NCBI GenBank assembly: GCA_946482335.1
Contig: CAMLRG010000002.1
Coordinates: forward strand, 16,944 to 80,943
Source: an uncultured Duganella sp.
GTDB lineage: Bacteria > Pseudomonadota > Gammaproteobacteria > Burkholderiales > Burkholderiaceae
Reading direction: 5' to 3'
Length of the DNA stretch: 64,000 nucleotides
Position numbers and translations under genes: made by a program
Part shown: positions 52,063-61,302 of the stretch, one piece after another
Layout of the letters: each line of letters begins with the position of its first letter
Numbering within the stretch: the first letter of the stretch is position 1
The notes under the pieces: generated by a model
What the model was told of the DNA's origin: nothing
What the model saw: only the letters and a program-made list of their open reading frames with translations
Database searches by the model: none

Positions 52063-53067
52063 CTAAATCACCGCGCAGTCAAACCCTTCGAGAACGTTGA
52101 CGATATTGGTGGCCAGCTCGCGCAAGGGGCTGCCGCCCTCCAGCACGAAGGCGGTCGGCAGCCCAAGCCAGGCCAGGCGCTCGCCGGCGCGCAGGAAGTC
52201 GCCGGCTTGCAGGCCGAAGCCGCCGTGCGCCTCGCCGGCAAAGATATTGCCGCCCAGCGCCACCACCAGCGCCTCCGGGCGGTACATGTTCAAGCGCAGG
52301 CAGGCGGTTTCCAGCGCCGCGGACCAGTCGGCGACGCCGGCGCCGGCAGCCAGGGGCAGGTTGACGTTGTAGCCGGTACCCGCACCGCCGCCGGTTTCGT
52401 CGGCATGGCCGGAGAACCAGGGGAAAGCCTGGCGCGGATCGGCGTGCACCGACACGCACAGCACGTCGGGACGCTCGTAGAAAATGTCCTGCGTGCCGTT
52501 GCCGTGGTGGTAGTCGAGGTCCAGGATCGCCACGCGTGACAAGCCATCGTCCAGCAAATGCTGCGCGGCCAGCGCCGCATTGTTCAGGTAGCAGCCGCCG
52601 CCGCAAAAATCGGCGCCCGCCATATGCCCCGGCGGCTGCGTCAGTGCGAAGGCCGCACGCTCGCCCACGCGCAGCGCGTGGGCCGCATTGACGGCGCAAT
52701 CGGCCCCCGTCTTTGCCGCTGTCCAGGTGCCCGCCGCAATGGGCGTGACGGCATCCATGGAATACAAGCCCAGGCGCGCTGCCAGGCTGGCCGGTTCGAT
52801 GTCGGTACGGAAGGTGCGCACCGGCCATTGCGTCGCGACGGCAGGGCGGGCCGCATTGCCGGGCGCGGCGGCAAGCCACTCGCTCCACGCTGTGCGCAGG
52901 AAGTGCAGGTAACGTGGCGCATGCGTGCGCTCGAGCGCCATCAGCGGCACGCCGTGCGGCGTGACGATCTGTCCCAGGCCGCGCCGTCCCAGCTCGGACA
53001 GCACGCCCTCCACCGGCGAAGGATCGCCGGGATGGCTGGCGTGCTGTTCGTTATAAAAGGTGAGCAA
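52063..53067 (-). CDS. Histone deacetylase/acetylpolyamine amidohydrolase-like protein with lost catalytic residues
   Basis: The 334-residue protein has the arginase-deacetylase fold. Aligned to acetylpolyamine amidohydrolase motifs, the first His of the tandem pair is present but the second is Met149 (QPPGHMAG). Metal ligands Asp185 and His187 are kept in LDLDYHHGNGTQ. The third ligand Asp of the LGLDTF motif is Asn274 (LGGNIF), and the catalytic Tyr of EGGY is Ser313 (LEGGSP). Classical zinc deacetylase activity is therefore unlikely; it may bind ligand or have changed chemistry. It starts three bases after the gshA stop and shares its transcript. Confidence 0.88.
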   Translation of the reverse strand: MLTFYNEQHASHPGDPSPVEGVLSELGRRGLGQIVTPHGVPLMALERTHAPRYLHFLRTAWSEWLAAAPGNAARPAVATQWPVRTFRTDIEPASLAARLGLYSMDAVTPIAAGTWTAAKTGADCAVNAAHALRVGERAAFALTQPPGHMAGADFCGGGCYLNNAALAAQHLLDDGLSRVAILDLDYHHGNGTQDIFYERPDVLCVSVHADPRQAFPWFSGHADETGGGAGTGYNVNLPLAAGAGVADWSAALETACLRLNMYRPEALVVALGGNIFAGEAHGGFGLQAGDFLRAGERLAWLGLPTAFVLEGGSPLRELATNIVNVLEGFDCAVI

Positions 53068-53070
53068 AGG

Positions 53071-54663
53071 TCAGGTGCAGTGGTTCGGACACAGGTTGCT
53101 GGCCCGGTAAGCCTTGACGAAATCGTCGAAGCTGCCGGTTTGCGTACGTTCCAGCTGTTCCTGCTCCGCGATGGAAATGCGCGCCATCTCGTCGAAGCGC
53201 GCCACCTCCTCGGCGCTCGGTGGATGGCTGCGGAAATACGCCGCGTGCTTCTCGCTCTGGTGCAGGCCAAACGCGGTGAACGACCTGCCGTTTTCGCGCA
53301 GCGCCTGCAGCACGCGCGCCGACGGAGTGATGTCCGGATCGTGCAGCTTGGCCGCTTGCGCCTCCAGCGCCGCCATGTGTTCGCGGCCGCCATGCTCGCG
53401 GTCGAGCAACTCGGCCACCGGCTTGAAGCGCTCCAGCAAATCCAGGCCCCACTGCTTCAGCGTGACCTCTTCGCCATCGCGGGTCAGGGTCAGGCCGGGG
53501 CGGCGGCCCTCCTTCACGGTGCGCGCGAAATTACGCGCCAGCAGCTCGCCATGCTCCGGCGTGATCAGCGGGCTTTCCTCCAACGCGCTGAACAGCAGGA
53601 AGACGTCGAGGAAGCGGCCGGCCTGCACGTTGATGCCGACCGGCTCGAACGGATCGACGTCCATGCAGCGCACCTCGATGTACTGCACGCCGCGGTTGCA
53701 CAGCGCCTGGATCGGACGCTCGCCGGTATTGATCACGCGCTTCGGACGGATCGTCGAGTAGTACTCGTTCTCGATCTGGATCACATTGGTCGACAGCTGC
53801 ACCCACTCGCCATCGACCTTGGTGCCGATCTTCGCATACGGCTCGTAAGGCTGGTTGACGGCCTTGGTCAGCGTGGCCACGTAGGAATCCAGGCTGTTCT
53901 CGTGTGGATGCAGGCCCGATTGCGCCTCGTTCTGGTAACCGAGGTCGCTCATGCGCAGGCTGGTCGCATATGGCAGGTACAGCGTATCGCCCGACAGCTT
54001 TTCGAGCTTGTGCGGCCGGCCGCGCAGGAAGCCTTCCGCCAGCGCCGGCGAAGCGCCGAACAAGTACATCAGCAGCCAGCTGTAGCGGCGGAAGTTGCGG
54101 ATCGCCGCCAGGTAGGCTTCCGACTGATAGGCCTTGGGCGTGATATGGTTTGCGCCCTCGTGCTCCGCCAGGATGCGCCACAGGCGCTCGTCCAGCGAAT
54201 AGTTGTAGTGGATGCCCGCGATGCACTGCATCGCCTTGCCGTAGCGCAGGGCCAGGCCGCGCCGGTAGACGTGCTTCAGCATGCCCAGGTTGGACTTGCC
54301 ATACCACGCGATCTCGATGTCCTCCTCGCCCGGCAATTCGCAAGGCATGGATTGGCTCCACAGCATCTCGTTGCCCAACTTGGTGTAGCTGAAACGGTGG
54401 ATCGCATCCAGTTTTTCCAGCGTGGTGGCGATATCGTGCTCCGCCGGCGTGATGAACTCCAGCAGGGTCTCGGCGTAATCGGTCGTGATGTGCGGATGCG
54501 TCAGGGCCGAGCCCAAAGGCAGGGGATGGGGCGTATGCGCCAGATGGCCATCCGGCTGCACGCGCAGGGTTTCTCGCTCGATGCCGCGCAGGCCGCCGCC
54601 CAGCACCGCACGGTGCTTATCGTCGGCCAGCAAGGCCAGGCGGCGCGTCAATAGATTGGACAA
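53071..54663 (-). CDS. gshA: Glutamate-cysteine ligase (E. coli GshA type)
   Basis: The 530-residue enzyme catalyses the first step of glutathione synthesis. The start is the TTG at 54663, with AAGGAAGAG correctly spaced; no ATG gives a family-like N-terminus. Hallmarks are [50 protein letters not shown] and [20 protein letters not shown]. It is followed directly by the deacetylase-like gene. The 126 bases upstream hold its promoter region. Confidence 0.94.
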   Translation of the reverse strand: MSNLLTRRLALLADDKHRAVLGGGLRGIERETLRVQPDGHLAHTPHPLPLGSALTHPHITTDYAETLLEFITPAEHDIATTLEKLDAIHRFSYTKLGNEMLWSQSMPCELPGEEDIEIAWYGKSNLGMLKHVYRRGLALRYGKAMQCIAGIHYNYSLDERLWRILAEHEGANHITPKAYQSEAYLAAIRNFRRYSWLLMYLFGASPALAEGFLRGRPHKLEKLSGDTLYLPYATSLRMSDLGYQNEAQSGLHPHENSLDSYVATLTKAVNQPYEPYAKIGTKVDGEWVQLSTNVIQIENEYYSTIRPKRVINTGERPIQALCNRGVQYIEVRCMDVDPFEPVGINVQAGRFLDVFLLFSALEESPLITPEHGELLARNFARTVKEGRRPGLTLTRDGEEVTLKQWGLDLLERFKPVAELLDREHGGREHMAALEAQAAKLHDPDITPSARVLQALRENGRSFTAFGLHQSEKHAAYFRSHPPSAEEVARFDEMARISIAEQEQLERTQTGSFDDFVKAYRASNLCPNHCT

Positions 54664-54789
54664 TTTGCTCTTCCTTTCCGATGCAGCAAACCAAATTGGT
54701 GCGAGATTAACCGAAAACCGAAAAGCGCGTACGAGGGTGCTGAAAAACCGGCTGGGAAGCCGCATATTGCCGTATTTTACCCGGGCCGC

Positions 54790-55620
54790 TCAGCCCGGCC
54801 GCCGGCCGCCGCTGACCCGCTCGATGCCGGCCAGGTCCTGCCAGCTTTGCACCTCAGTGTACCCGGCGGTTGACAGCAGGTCGCGCACGGCAACCGCCTG
54901 GTCGTAGCCGTGTTCCATCAGCAGCCAGCTGCCCGCCGCGAGCCGGGCAGGCGCTTCGGCCACGATGGTACGCAAGGCGTTCAAACCATCGGCAAAATCG
55001 GTCAGTGCGCCGCTTGGCTCGTAGCGCAGGTCGCCTTCCGACAAGTGGCGGTCGCCGCGCGCGATATAGGGTGGATTGGAGACGACCAGGTCGAACTGTT
55101 CGCCCCCCACGGCGTCAAACCAATCGCTATGCAGGAAATGCACCCGCGCTTTGTTGCGCTGCGCATTGCGCGCAGCCACTGCCAACGCCTCTTCGCTCAC
55201 ATCCAGCGCCGTGACGTCGGCGTCCGGCCGGCTGTGGGCAATGGCCACCGCGATGGCCCCGCTGCCGGTACCCATGTCCAGCACTTTGCCGCGCGGCGGC
55301 AAGCGCGCCAATGCCAGTTCCACCAGCAGTTCGGTATCGGGACGCGGGATCAGCACCGCCGGCGTGGTTTCGAAATCGAGACCGAAGAATTCGCGACGGC
55401 CCACGATATAGGCCACCGGCTCACCCGCCAGCCGCCGCTGCAGCAGGTCCGACACGCGCGCCGCTTCCTCCGCCGTCAGCGCCCGTTCCGACTGCGTGAT
55501 CATGCCCGTACGGCTGATGCCCAGCGCATGGCAAACCAGGATGCGCTGGTCGACCGGATCGAGCAGTGGCCGGCGCTGTAACGCCGCCAGCGTAGTCCCT
55601 GCCGCGACGAGGACGTTCAT
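54790..55620 (-). CDS. prmC: Peptide chain release factor N5-glutamine methyltransferase
   Basis: The 276-residue enzyme methylates the GGQ glutamine of release factors. It has the SAM motif VLDMGTGSGAIAVAIA, ALDVSEEALAVA, and the catalytic NPPY in LVVSNPPYIARGD. It starts at the ATG ending at 55620, overlapping the dsbB stop by four bases. Its partner prfA lies 0.7 kb upstream on the same strand, separated by dsbB and a repeat-bearing gap. Confidence 0.94.
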   Translation of the reverse strand: MNVLVAAGTTLAALQRRPLLDPVDQRILVCHALGISRTGMITQSERALTAEEAARVSDLLQRRLAGEPVAYIVGRREFFGLDFETTPAVLIPRPDTELLVELALARLPPRGKVLDMGTGSGAIAVAIAHSRPDADVTALDVSEEALAVAARNAQRNKARVHFLHSDWFDAVGGEQFDLVVSNPPYIARGDRHLSEGDLRYEPSGALTDFADGLNALRTIVAEAPARLAAGSWLLMEHGYDQAVAVRDLLSTAGYTEVQSWQDLAGIERVSGGRRPG

Positions 55621-56090
55621 GCGCGCTTGCGCAGCACCAGCCAAGCCGTGCCCGCCGCCAGGATGGCGAACCAGATGAAAGACCACACCGGGATTTGCAG
55701 GCCCATGAATTTTTCGGTCGCGTCCTGGCACAAGCCCTCCGCATAGAACAGCCAAGGCAGCGCATCGGCGGTCGGGATCTTGTTCAACGCCGTCTCCAAC
55801 GGATCGATGCCGCAAGACAGGCCCGGATTTGCGAGCACCCACAGCTGTTTGCCCGCCACGCCAAGGCCGCCCAAGGCCGCCAGCAGCCCCACCCCAGCCG
55901 CCACTTTCGGCTTCGCGGTAAAAGCCCCGACGAGCGCCGCCAGGCCGATCGCAATGAACAGGTAGCGCTGGATCACGCACAACGGGCAAGGCATCAGGTA
56001 CAGCACATGCTGCAAATACATCGCCGCCCCGATCAAGCCAAAGCTCACCAAAGCGATCGCCAGCAAAACATTACGGTTGCTCATCGTCAT
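55617..56090 (-). CDS. dsbB: Disulfide bond formation protein B
   Basis: The 157-residue inner-membrane protein has four helices and reoxidises DsbA using quinone. The first Cys pair is LMPCPLCVIQRY and the second pair is in GLSCGIDP and GLCQDATEK. Start ATG 56090 or 56084 cannot be separated because no Shine-Dalgarno is clear. It is inserted between prfA and prmC, which are adjacent in many proteobacteria, and overlaps prmC. Confidence 0.93.
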   Translation of the reverse strand: MTMSNRNVLLAIALVSFGLIGAAMYLQHVLYLMPCPLCVIQRYLFIAIGLAALVGAFTAKPKVAAGVGLLAALGGLGVAGKQLWVLANPGLSCGIDPLETALNKIPTADALPWLFYAEGLCQDATEKFMGLQIPVWSFIWFAILAAGTAWLVLRKRA

Positions 56091-56173
56091 CAAATTATCA
56101 GGTTGAAAGCCCGGCCCATTCTCGCACAAACCCCGCCCGCGAGCCTTAAGCCGGAATTATCCTCCGCCAACTT

Positions 56174-56265
56174 TTGTCCACCCCGGGGTCAGGAACCCAA
56201 GTGGACAAATTGTGCCAGTTGAAATTTTTGCATAAGGGGTCCAGACCCCCGGGGGGTCAAAAATT
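56174..56265. repeat. Two adjacent palindromes between prfA and dsbB
   Basis: The first has arms TTGTCCAC (56174-56181) and GTGGACAA (56201-56208). The second has outer arms AATTTTTG and CAAAAATT around a GGGGTCCAGACCCC..GGGGTC core (56223-56265). The core resembles the GTCAGACCC repeat family but is diverged. Confidence 0.6.
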
Positions 56266-56297
56266 CCTGCCAGCCAGCCTGCCGGCCAGCCAGTCGC

Positions 56298-57374
56298 TTA
56301 GTCGCCGAGGGCGGCCAGCTGCTCGGCCTGGTGTTCGGTGGTCAGGGCGGTGGTCAATTCGCTCAGGTCGCCGTCCATGATCATGTCCAGCTTGTACAGC
56401 GTGAGGTTGATGCGGTGGTCGGTCATGCGCCCTTGCGGGAAATTGTAGGTGCGGATGCGCTCGCTGCGGTCGCCGGAACCGATCAGGCTCTTGCGCGTGG
56501 CCGCTTCCTTCGATTGCTGTTCGCGCAGCTGCACGTCCTTGATGCGCGCCGCCAGCACCTTCATGGCCGACGCCTTGTTCTTGTGCTGTGAGCGGTCATC
56601 CTGGCATTCGACCACGATGCCGGACGGGATGTGCGTAATGCGCACCGCCGAATCGGTCTTGTTGATGTGCTGGCCGCCCGCGCCCGAGGCACGGAAAGTG
56701 TCGATGCGCAGGTCGGCCGGGTTGATGTGCACGTCCTCCACTTCGTCCGCCTCCGGCATCACGGCCACGGTACAGGCCGAGGTGTGGATGCGGCCCTGGG
56801 TTTCTGTGGCCGGCACGCGCTGCACGCGATGGCCGCCGGACTCGAACTTCAGCTTGGAGTACGCGCCGTTGCCGATAATGCGCGCGATCACTTCGCGGTA
56901 GCCGCCCAGGTCGCTCTCCGATGCGGACACAATCTCCACCTGCCAGCGGTTGCGCTCCGCATAACGCGTGTACATGCGCAGTAAATCGCCCGCGAACAGC
57001 GCCGATTCGTCACCGCCGGTGCCGGCGCGGATTTCGAGGAAGATATTGCGCTCGTCGTTTTCATCCTTCGGCAGCAGCATCTTCTGCAAGTCCAGCTCCA
57101 GCCCGGCCAGGCGCGCCTTGCCGCCTTCGATCTCTTCCTGCGCGAAATCCTTCATGTCCGGATCGGACAGCATCGCTTGCGCGTCCCCGATATCGCCCAG
57201 CACTTGCTGATAATCCTTGTACAGCGCCACCAGCGGCTGCAGTTCGCTATGCTCGCGCGTCATCTTGCGGTAGCTGTCCATATTCGACGTCGCGCCTTCG
57301 GACATCAACAATTCGTCCAGTTCGACCAGGCGGTTTGCCAGTTGGTCCAGCTTGGCCAGCATTGATGGTTTCAT
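56298..57374 (-). CDS. prfA: Peptide chain release factor 1
   Basis: The 358-residue factor recognises UAA and UAG. The codon-recognition tripeptide is PAT at 188-190 in [11 protein letters not shown], and the catalytic GGQ is at 233-235 in [17 protein letters not shown]. Start MKPSMLAKL matches E. coli RF1. It follows hemA by 81 bases on the same strand, the classical hemA-prfA order. Confidence 0.96.
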   Translation of the reverse strand: MKPSMLAKLDQLANRLVELDELLMSEGATSNMDSYRKMTREHSELQPLVALYKDYQQVLGDIGDAQAMLSDPDMKDFAQEEIEGGKARLAGLELDLQKMLLPKDENDERNIFLEIRAGTGGDESALFAGDLLRMYTRYAERNRWQVEIVSASESDLGGYREVIARIIGNGAYSKLKFESGGHRVQRVPATETQGRIHTSACTVAVMPEADEVEDVHINPADLRIDTFRASGAGGQHINKTDSAVRITHIPSGIVVECQDDRSQHKNKASAMKVLAARIKDVQLREQQSKEAATRKSLIGSGDRSERIRTYNFPQGRMTDHRINLTLYKLDMIMDGDLSELTTALTTEHQAEQLAALGD

Positions 57375-57455
57375 TCGGTTCCTATGCGGGGGGGAGGGCG
57401 CCGGGCGGCGCGGAAAAAGCGGGAGGTGCCGCGTGCGCGGCCAGGATCGGCGCCG

Positions 57456-58730
57456 CTAACGGCGGCCGCGGAACAATTGTGGCAGCAGTTCGGCCAGCTG
57501 GGCGCGCTCGTCGCCGTGGGCGCGGTGCAGCGCCTGCTGCGGCCCGTGCATGAACTTGGCGGTCAGGCCTTTGGATAGCGCTTCCAATACCGCGTCGACC
57601 GATTCGCCCTTGGCCAGCAGTTTGCGGGCGCGTTCCAGTTCCAGCAAACGGATTGCTTCGCTGTTTTCCTGCAAGCCCTGGATCACCGGCACCACGGCGC
57701 GGTCATCGATCCAGTGCATGAACGATTGCACGCGCGTCTCGATGATCGCTTCCGCCTGCGCCACCGCGGCCTGGCGGTTTTCCATACCGGTCTGCACCAC
57801 TTTGCCCAGGTCGTCGACGGTATACAGGAAGACGTCGTTCAGGCGGCCCACTTCCGGCTCGATATCGCGCGGCACGGCCAGGTCGACCATGAACATTGGC
57901 TTATGGCGGCGTGCCTTGATTGCGCGCTCCACCATGCCCAGGCCGATCAACGGCAGCGAAGAAGCGGTACAGGAAATGACGATATCGTACTGCTGCAGTT
58001 GGTTGCCCAGCTCCGCCAGGCGCATGGCCTTGCCGTTGAAACGGTGGGCCAGGGCTTCGCCGCGCTCCATGGTGCGGTTGGCTACAGTGATCGATTTCGG
58101 GTTCTGCGCCGCAAAGTGGGTGGCGCACAGTTCGATCATTTCGCCGGCGCCGATGAACAGCACGTTCTGCTCGGAGATCTTGTCGAAGATGCGTTGCGAC
58201 AGGCGTACGGCGGCGGCCGCCATCGACACGCTGTGCGCGCCGATCTCGGTGGTGCTGCGCACTTCCTTGGCCACCGAGAAGCTGCGCTGGAACAGCTGGT
58301 GCAGGTAGGTGCCCAGCCCGCCCGCTTCATCGGCGGTGCGGATCGCATCCTTGATCTGGCCCAGGATCTGGGTCTCGCCCAGCACCATCGAATCCAGGCC
58401 GGACGCCACGCGGAAGGTATGGCGCACGGCATCGTGCTGCGGCAGCATGTACAAATGCGGGCGCAGCTCGGCATAATTCAGCTTGTGGAAATCAGCCAGG
58501 AATTGCGCGCCGGCGTCGAGCGGGCTGGCGGCATTGCTGGCTGCGTACAGTTCGGTACGGTTGCAGGTCGACAGGATGGCTGCCTCGTCGCCGCCCTTGG
58601 AATCCGCGCGCGCAAACCAGTTGCGCGCCGCCGCCACCGCCGTGCCCAGCTGCTCAGGCGCGAAGGCCAGCCGTTCGCGCAGGGCGACGGGAGCAGTGGT
58701 GTGGTTGAGGCCGACGGCGAGGAGTTGCAT
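57456..58730 (-). CDS. hemA: Glutamyl-tRNA reductase
   Basis: The 424-residue NADPH enzyme makes glutamate-1-semialdehyde for tetrapyrrole synthesis. The N-terminus is [21 protein letters not shown]. The catalytic Cys is in [13 protein letters not shown], the NADPH motif in [17 protein letters not shown], and the C-terminal dimerisation helix ends in GRR. It is first in the hemA-prfA run. Confidence 0.96.
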   Translation of the reverse strand: MQLLAVGLNHTTAPVALRERLAFAPEQLGTAVAAARNWFARADSKGGDEAAILSTCNRTELYAASNAASPLDAGAQFLADFHKLNYAELRPHLYMLPQHDAVRHTFRVASGLDSMVLGETQILGQIKDAIRTADEAGGLGTYLHQLFQRSFSVAKEVRSTTEIGAHSVSMAAAAVRLSQRIFDKISEQNVLFIGAGEMIELCATHFAAQNPKSITVANRTMERGEALAHRFNGKAMRLAELGNQLQQYDIVISCTASSLPLIGLGMVERAIKARRHKPMFMVDLAVPRDIEPEVGRLNDVFLYTVDDLGKVVQTGMENRQAAVAQAEAIIETRVQSFMHWIDDRAVVPVIQGLQENSEAIRLLELERARKLLAKGESVDAVLEALSKGLTAKFMHGPQQALHRAHGDERAQLAELLPQLFRGRR

Positions 58731-58784
58731 TTCGGTATAGACGGACGATTCCAGCCGCCATTATACCTTGATGTGGTTTGGCCC

Positions 58785-59474
58785 TCAGGAACCCAGCTTT
58801 TCCAGCCGGTAGCCATAGCTGTACACCGGCACCAGGCGGAAGCCGTTTTCCGGCTTCAGTTGCAACTTATTGCGCACGCGCGACACGTGGGTATCCATGG
58901 TGCGCGACGGCACCTCGGTTTCGCGGATCCAGACCGACTCGTGGATATACGCGCGCGACAACGGCCGGCCGATGTTGCGGAAAAACAGCAAGGCAAGGTA
59001 GAACTCTTTGTGGGTCACGTCCAGGACCTGGCCATCCATCAGCAAGCGGCCGGGACGGGTTTCGAAAACATATTGGCCGAACTGCAATTGTTCGGCGCCA
59101 TTCTGGCTCGGGAAGGCACGGCGCAGCTGGGCCTGGACGCGCGCCACCAGTTCGGCACGGCGCACCGGTTTGATCACGTAATCCTCGGCGCCGACCGTCA
59201 AGCCGGCGACGATATCGTCCTCGCCTGAACTGGTGGTGAGGAACATCACCGGGCCATGCTCGGGGAGTTTTTCGCGCGCCTTGCGCACCACTTCGGCCGG
59301 ATCCATATCGGCGACCTGCCAGTCGAGGATCAGCATGTCGCAGCTTTCCTTGCGCAGATTGGCCAACAGATCCTTAGCCGCCTGGTAGCCATGGCAGACA
59401 TGGCCAGCAGAAGTAAGGACCTGGCAGATCAAGTCGGCCTGGCTCCGGTCAGCATCAAGGACAGCGATTTTCAT
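58785..59474 (-). CDS. Orphan OmpR-type response regulator
   Basis: The 229-residue protein has receiver residues Asp7 and Asp9 in AVLDADRSQ, phospho-acceptor Asp51 in LILDWQVAD and Lys102 in YVIKPVRR. The winged helix ends FRLVPVYSYGYRLEKLG. The acidic pocket is DAD rather than the common DDD, and no kinase gene is adjacent. It lies upstream of hemA on the same strand. The 207-base gap to 59682 is AT-rich and shows no gene. Confidence 0.9.
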   Translation of the reverse strand: MKIAVLDADRSQADLICQVLTSAGHVCHGYQAAKDLLANLRKESCDMLILDWQVADMDPAEVVRKAREKLPEHGPVMFLTTSSGEDDIVAGLTVGAEDYVIKPVRRAELVARVQAQLRRAFPSQNGAEQLQFGQYVFETRPGRLLMDGQVLDVTHKEFYLALLFFRNIGRPLSRAYIHESVWIRETEVPSRTMDTHVSRVRNKLQLKPENGFRLVPVYSYGYRLEKLGS

Positions 59475-59681
59475 GTTCTTTACAGCAAAATGTTAAGAAG
59501 CAGTCACACGAATATAACAGAGATTTACAAGAAATAGTTACCAAATTGATCAAATATTTCCCTATGGTACTACTGTCTTCGTTGTCGTGCGAGACTGTCC
59601 CTTAATCACAAGGTACACTGCTTGAGCGGCTAGCACAATGAATCAGGTCATCTTTTGCAAGTCGTTGGGGGAGAATGAAAC

Positions 59682-60176
59682 ATGAAATGCGACTGGACAG
59701 TATTGCCCTCGACTGAGGCGGATATCGATGCGGTCAGGGAACGCTGCCGGCGCCTGGTACGGCGTCGGGCGGTGGTGTCGGCGGGTGTTGCGGCGGTGCC
59801 AATCCCGGGTGTGGATGTGGTGTCCGACTTGCGCCTGTTCACCCAGCTCATCGATGACGTGAACCATGAATTCGGCTTGTCGCCGGCGCAAATCGACCGC
59901 ATGCAGCCAAAGCTGAAGCTGATCGCTTATGAGGCGGTGATCAGCCTGGGCGGGATGCTGGTGGGGAAGGTGGTCACGCGCGAATTGGTGACGGCGGTAC
60001 TGAAGCGCAGTGCCGGCAAGATTGCGGCGAAGCAGGCGGGGAAACTGGTGCCGATCGCGGGGCAGATCGCTTCAGCGACGATTGGATTCTTTGCCTTCCG
60101 GCAGATTGGGTACCAGCATGTGGACGCTTGCGTTAAGGTTGCAAGGCAGGTTCTAGTGGCGGGCCAACACCGGTAA
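59682..60176 (+). CDS. DUF697-like membrane-associated protein
   Basis: The 164-residue protein has two hydrophobic stretches (VVSAGVAAVPIPGVDVVSDL and KLVPIAGQIASATIGFFAF) and the segment LFTQLIDDVNHEFGLSPAQI. These resemble the DUF697/YcjF-type domain usually fused to GTPases, here standing alone. GGGGGAG precedes the ATG. Its last two sense codons and stop are part of the repeat shared with minE. Function is unknown. Confidence 0.65.
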   Translation: MKCDWTVLPSTEADIDAVRERCRRLVRRRAVVSAGVAAVPIPGVDVVSDLRLFTQLIDDVNHEFGLSPAQIDRMQPKLKLIAYEAVISLGGMLVGKVVTRELVTAVLKRSAGKIAAKQAGKLVPIAGQIASATIGFFAFRQIGYQHVDACVKVARQVLVAGQHR

Positions 60177-60214
60177 GGGTCAGACCCTTGGGTCTGACCC
60201 TGATTTGCCGGTTT
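60166..60214. repeat. Palindromic intergenic repeat, GTCAGACCC family, copy 3
   Basis: CACCGGTAA, then AGGGTCAGACCC-TT-GGGTCTGACCCT, then TTGCCGGTTTT. The left part contains the DUF697-like stop codon and the right part ends at the minE stop, so the whole space between two convergent genes is one repeat unit. Confidence 0.8.
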
Positions 60215-60466
60215 TCAAGCGTCCGGCAGCACCACATTAACGTCCAGCACCTCCAGATTCCCCTGCCGATCCAGCGAAATCTTGATGTCGTCCGCCGACA
60301 CCTTGGTGTACTTCGAAATCACATCGATGAGCTCTTTATGCAGCGCCGGCAGGAAATCCGGCCCTGCGCGGCCATTGCGCTCGCGGGCGATGATGATCTG
60401 CAAGCGCTCCTTGGCCGCAACTGCCGTCTTCGGCTTGTTCTGGAACAGGAAAGAAAGCAGGGCCAT
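60215..60466 (-). CDS. minE: Cell division topological specificity factor MinE
   Basis: The 83-residue protein confines MinC/MinD to the poles. The N-terminal amphipathic [15 protein letters not shown] binds membrane. The MinD-activating region is [16 protein letters not shown], and the C-terminal domain [20 protein letters not shown] dimerises. The start shares one base with the minD stop (TAATG). Confidence 0.96.
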   Translation of the reverse strand: MALLSFLFQNKPKTAVAAKERLQIIIARERNGRAGPDFLPALHKELIDVISKYTKVSADDIKISLDRQGNLEVLDVNVVLPDA

Positions 60467-61281
60467 TATTTAGCTCCAAAGATGCGCTTCAGGAAACCAG
60501 GCTTCTCGTAGTCGGTAAATTTCAGCTCAACTTCTGCGCCCAGGAAACGCGACACCACGTCGGTGTAAGCCTCGGCCACGTCGGTGCCCTTGAAATGGAT
60601 GGCCGGGTTACCCTGGTTCGACGCATGCAGCACTTGCTCCGACTCGGGGATGATGCCGATCAACGGTATGCGCAGGATTTCCTGCACGTCCTGGAACGAC
60701 AGCATTTCGCCCATTTCCACGCGCTTCGGCGAGTAACGGGTGATCAGCAAATGCTCCTTGACCGGTTCGCCGCCGGACAGGGCGCGGCGCGACTTGGCCT
60801 GGATAATGCCCAGGATACGGTCGGAATCACGCACCGACGACACTTCCGGGTTGGTCACGATCAGGGCTTCGTCGGCGAAGGTCAGCGCCATCAGGGCGCC
60901 GTGCTCGATGCCTGCCGGGGAGTCGCAAATGATGAACTCGAAGTCCATCTTGATCAGTTCCGCCAGTACCGCCTCGACACCGTCTTCCGTCAGCGCATCC
61001 TTGTCGCGCGTCTGGGAGGCCGGCAGGATGTACAGGTTGTCGCAGTGCTTATCCTTGATCAGGGCCTGGTTCAGGGTGGCTTCCTTGTTCACCACGTTGA
61101 TCAAGTCATACACAACGCGTCGTTCGCAACCCATGATCAGGTCCAGGTTGCGCAGGCCGACGTCAAAATCGATGACGACGGTTTTATGGCCGCGCAGGGC
61201 GAGGCCGGTGGAGAAGCTGGCGCTGGAAGTCGTTTTGCCGACACCGCCCTTGCCGGACGTAACTACAATAATTCGTGCCAC
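60466..61281 (-). CDS. minD: Septum site-determining ATPase MinD
   Basis: The 271-residue ParA-type ATPase has the deviant Walker [29 protein letters not shown] and [10 protein letters not shown]. The C-terminal membrane-targeting helix is [10 protein letters not shown]. It recruits MinC to membranes and oscillates with MinE. It lies 21 bases after minC. Confidence 0.97.
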   Translation of the reverse strand: MARIIVVTSGKGGVGKTTSSASFSTGLALRGHKTVVIDFDVGLRNLDLIMGCERRVVYDLINVVNKEATLNQALIKDKHCDNLYILPASQTRDKDALTEDGVEAVLAELIKMDFEFIICDSPAGIEHGALMALTFADEALIVTNPEVSSVRDSDRILGIIQAKSRRALSGGEPVKEHLLITRYSPKRVEMGEMLSFQDVQEILRIPLIGIIPESEQVLHASNQGNPAIHFKGTDVAEAYTDVVSRFLGAEVELKFTDYEKPGFLKRIFGAK

Positions 61282-61302
61282 AAAGAATCCTTTACTGAAC
61301 TG

